The position numbers and the translations under genes are program-made. A DNA stretch of 64,000 nucleotides, taken from assembly GCA_900769615.1 (NCBI GenBank), contig CAAGHH010000018.1:32195-96194 (forward strand). Direction: 5' to 3'. The notes beneath the pieces are model-generated. The model ran no database searches, was not told the origin of the DNA, and saw nothing but the letters and a program-made list of their open reading frames with translations. Each line of letters starts with the position of its first letter. Position 1 is the first letter of the stretch. This DNA is from Selenomonadales bacterium. GTDB lineage: Bacteria > Bacillota > Negativicutes > Selenomonadales > Selenomonadaceae. This document shows positions 63,692-64,000 of this stretch, in pieces.

Positions 63692-64000
63692 TCAATTTTC
63701 TTTTTTATACATTAATAAGCTATAGCCAAGGGATATAAAACAACCAACGACCAAGCCAATTGCAGCAATCAGTTTCTTTTTCGGTGCTGCGGGTTTATCA
63801 ACATCTGGCAGTTCTGCTGGGTCAATTACCTGTATGTCCATGCTTTCCATGGCTTCCTGGATTTTGTCCTGTTCGCACTGATTGACGAGGCTGGTATATA
63901 TCTGCTGTTTGATTTTGGCGTCACGGTCTAACTGCATGTAGGTCATGGCGTTATCGGGAAATTCGCCTAGTTCTTTTTCTTTTTCAGCTCTTTTGCCTTT
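63692..64000 (-). CDS. Wzz-type chain-length determinant, C-terminal part (partial)
   Basis: The frame is open to the window edge, so the 5' end lies outside. About 103 residues are visible. They show a charged helix (KEKELGEFPDNAMTYMQLDRDAKIKQQIYTSLVNQCEQDKI), then MDIQVIDPAELPDVDKPAAPKKK and a terminal transmembrane helix (about LIAAIGLVVGCFISLGYSLLMY). This is the C-terminal end of a polysaccharide co-polymerase, which sets chain length. A fused tyrosine kinase is ruled out because the protein ends after the membrane helix. It is the first visible gene of the locus; the GT2 gene follows after 30 bases. Confidence 0.85.
   Translation of the reverse strand, partial: KGKRAEKEKELGEFPDNAMTYMQLDRDAKIKQQIYTSLVNQCEQDKIQEAMESMDIQVIDPAELPDVDKPAAPKKKLIAAIGLVVGCFISLGYSLLMYKKEN

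Noticed and set aside
1..64000. tRNA, rRNA, phage or integrative-element genes
   Set aside because: None were recognised on reading both strands; a weak tRNA could still be missed without a covariance search.

Overview
The window reads as chromosome of an anaerobic, diderm Firmicute of the Negativicutes, probably Selenomonadales near Selenomonas, Pectinatus or Megamonas. It is AT-rich. It combines Firmicute traits (Trp T-box leader, strong Shine-Dalgarno sites, LacI-controlled sugar operons) with outer-membrane traits: ExbB/ExbD/TonB, a TonB-dependent receptor ending in Phe, a two-partner-secretion adhesin and a Wzz-type protein. The genus is inference.

Layout. 0-11 kb (minus): the start of a gene cut by the window edge, a giant filamentous-hemagglutinin-like adhesin of about 20 YDG-type repeats, a flagellin with a sigma-28-like promoter, and a YbjN-like protein. 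11-18 kb: galacturonate operon uxaC-uxaB-uxaA, a decayed IS200/IS605 element with its right-end hairpin, and a LacI regulator. 18-24 kb: CstA transporter, TauE/SafE permease, and an operon of metallophosphoesterase, GT41 (OGT/SPINDLY-like) glycosyltransferase and a degenerate methyltransferase-like protein. 24-28 kb: a three-gene NAD-linked [FeFe] hydrogenase.

28-38.5 kb (plus) is the most coherent system: exbB-exbD-tonB, an iron/heme ABC importer, a flavodoxin, a HutW/ChuW-type radical SAM enzyme, a TonB-dependent receptor and an ABC exporter. Fur-box-like sites precede exbB and the receptor. I read this as heme uptake followed by oxygen-independent ring opening. 38.5-43 kb (minus) is kdgR-kdgK-kduI-kduD-kdgA, which takes uronate products to pyruvate and glyceraldehyde-3-phosphate, with matching operators before kdgR and kdgK. 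43-52 kb holds a DUF815 ATPase, T-box-controlled trpS, a sucrose permease/invertase/LacI set, a MATE exporter with a palindromic operator and a UDG-superfamily glycosylase.

52-64 kb (minus) is a surface-polysaccharide locus: Wzz-like protein (partial), frameshifted GT2, two GT4, an EpsG/Wzy-like protein, a phosphoethanolamine-transferase-like sulfatase, a pyruvyltransferase-like protein, a flippase and WbaP. It is visibly remodelled. A manC 3' fragment abuts an N-terminally truncated Rpn-type nuclease gene, a palindromic repeat encodes the flippase C-terminus, and several genes are much more AT-rich than the rest.

No rRNA, tRNA or CRISPR array was recognised. All family calls come from reading motifs in the translations; no database search was run.
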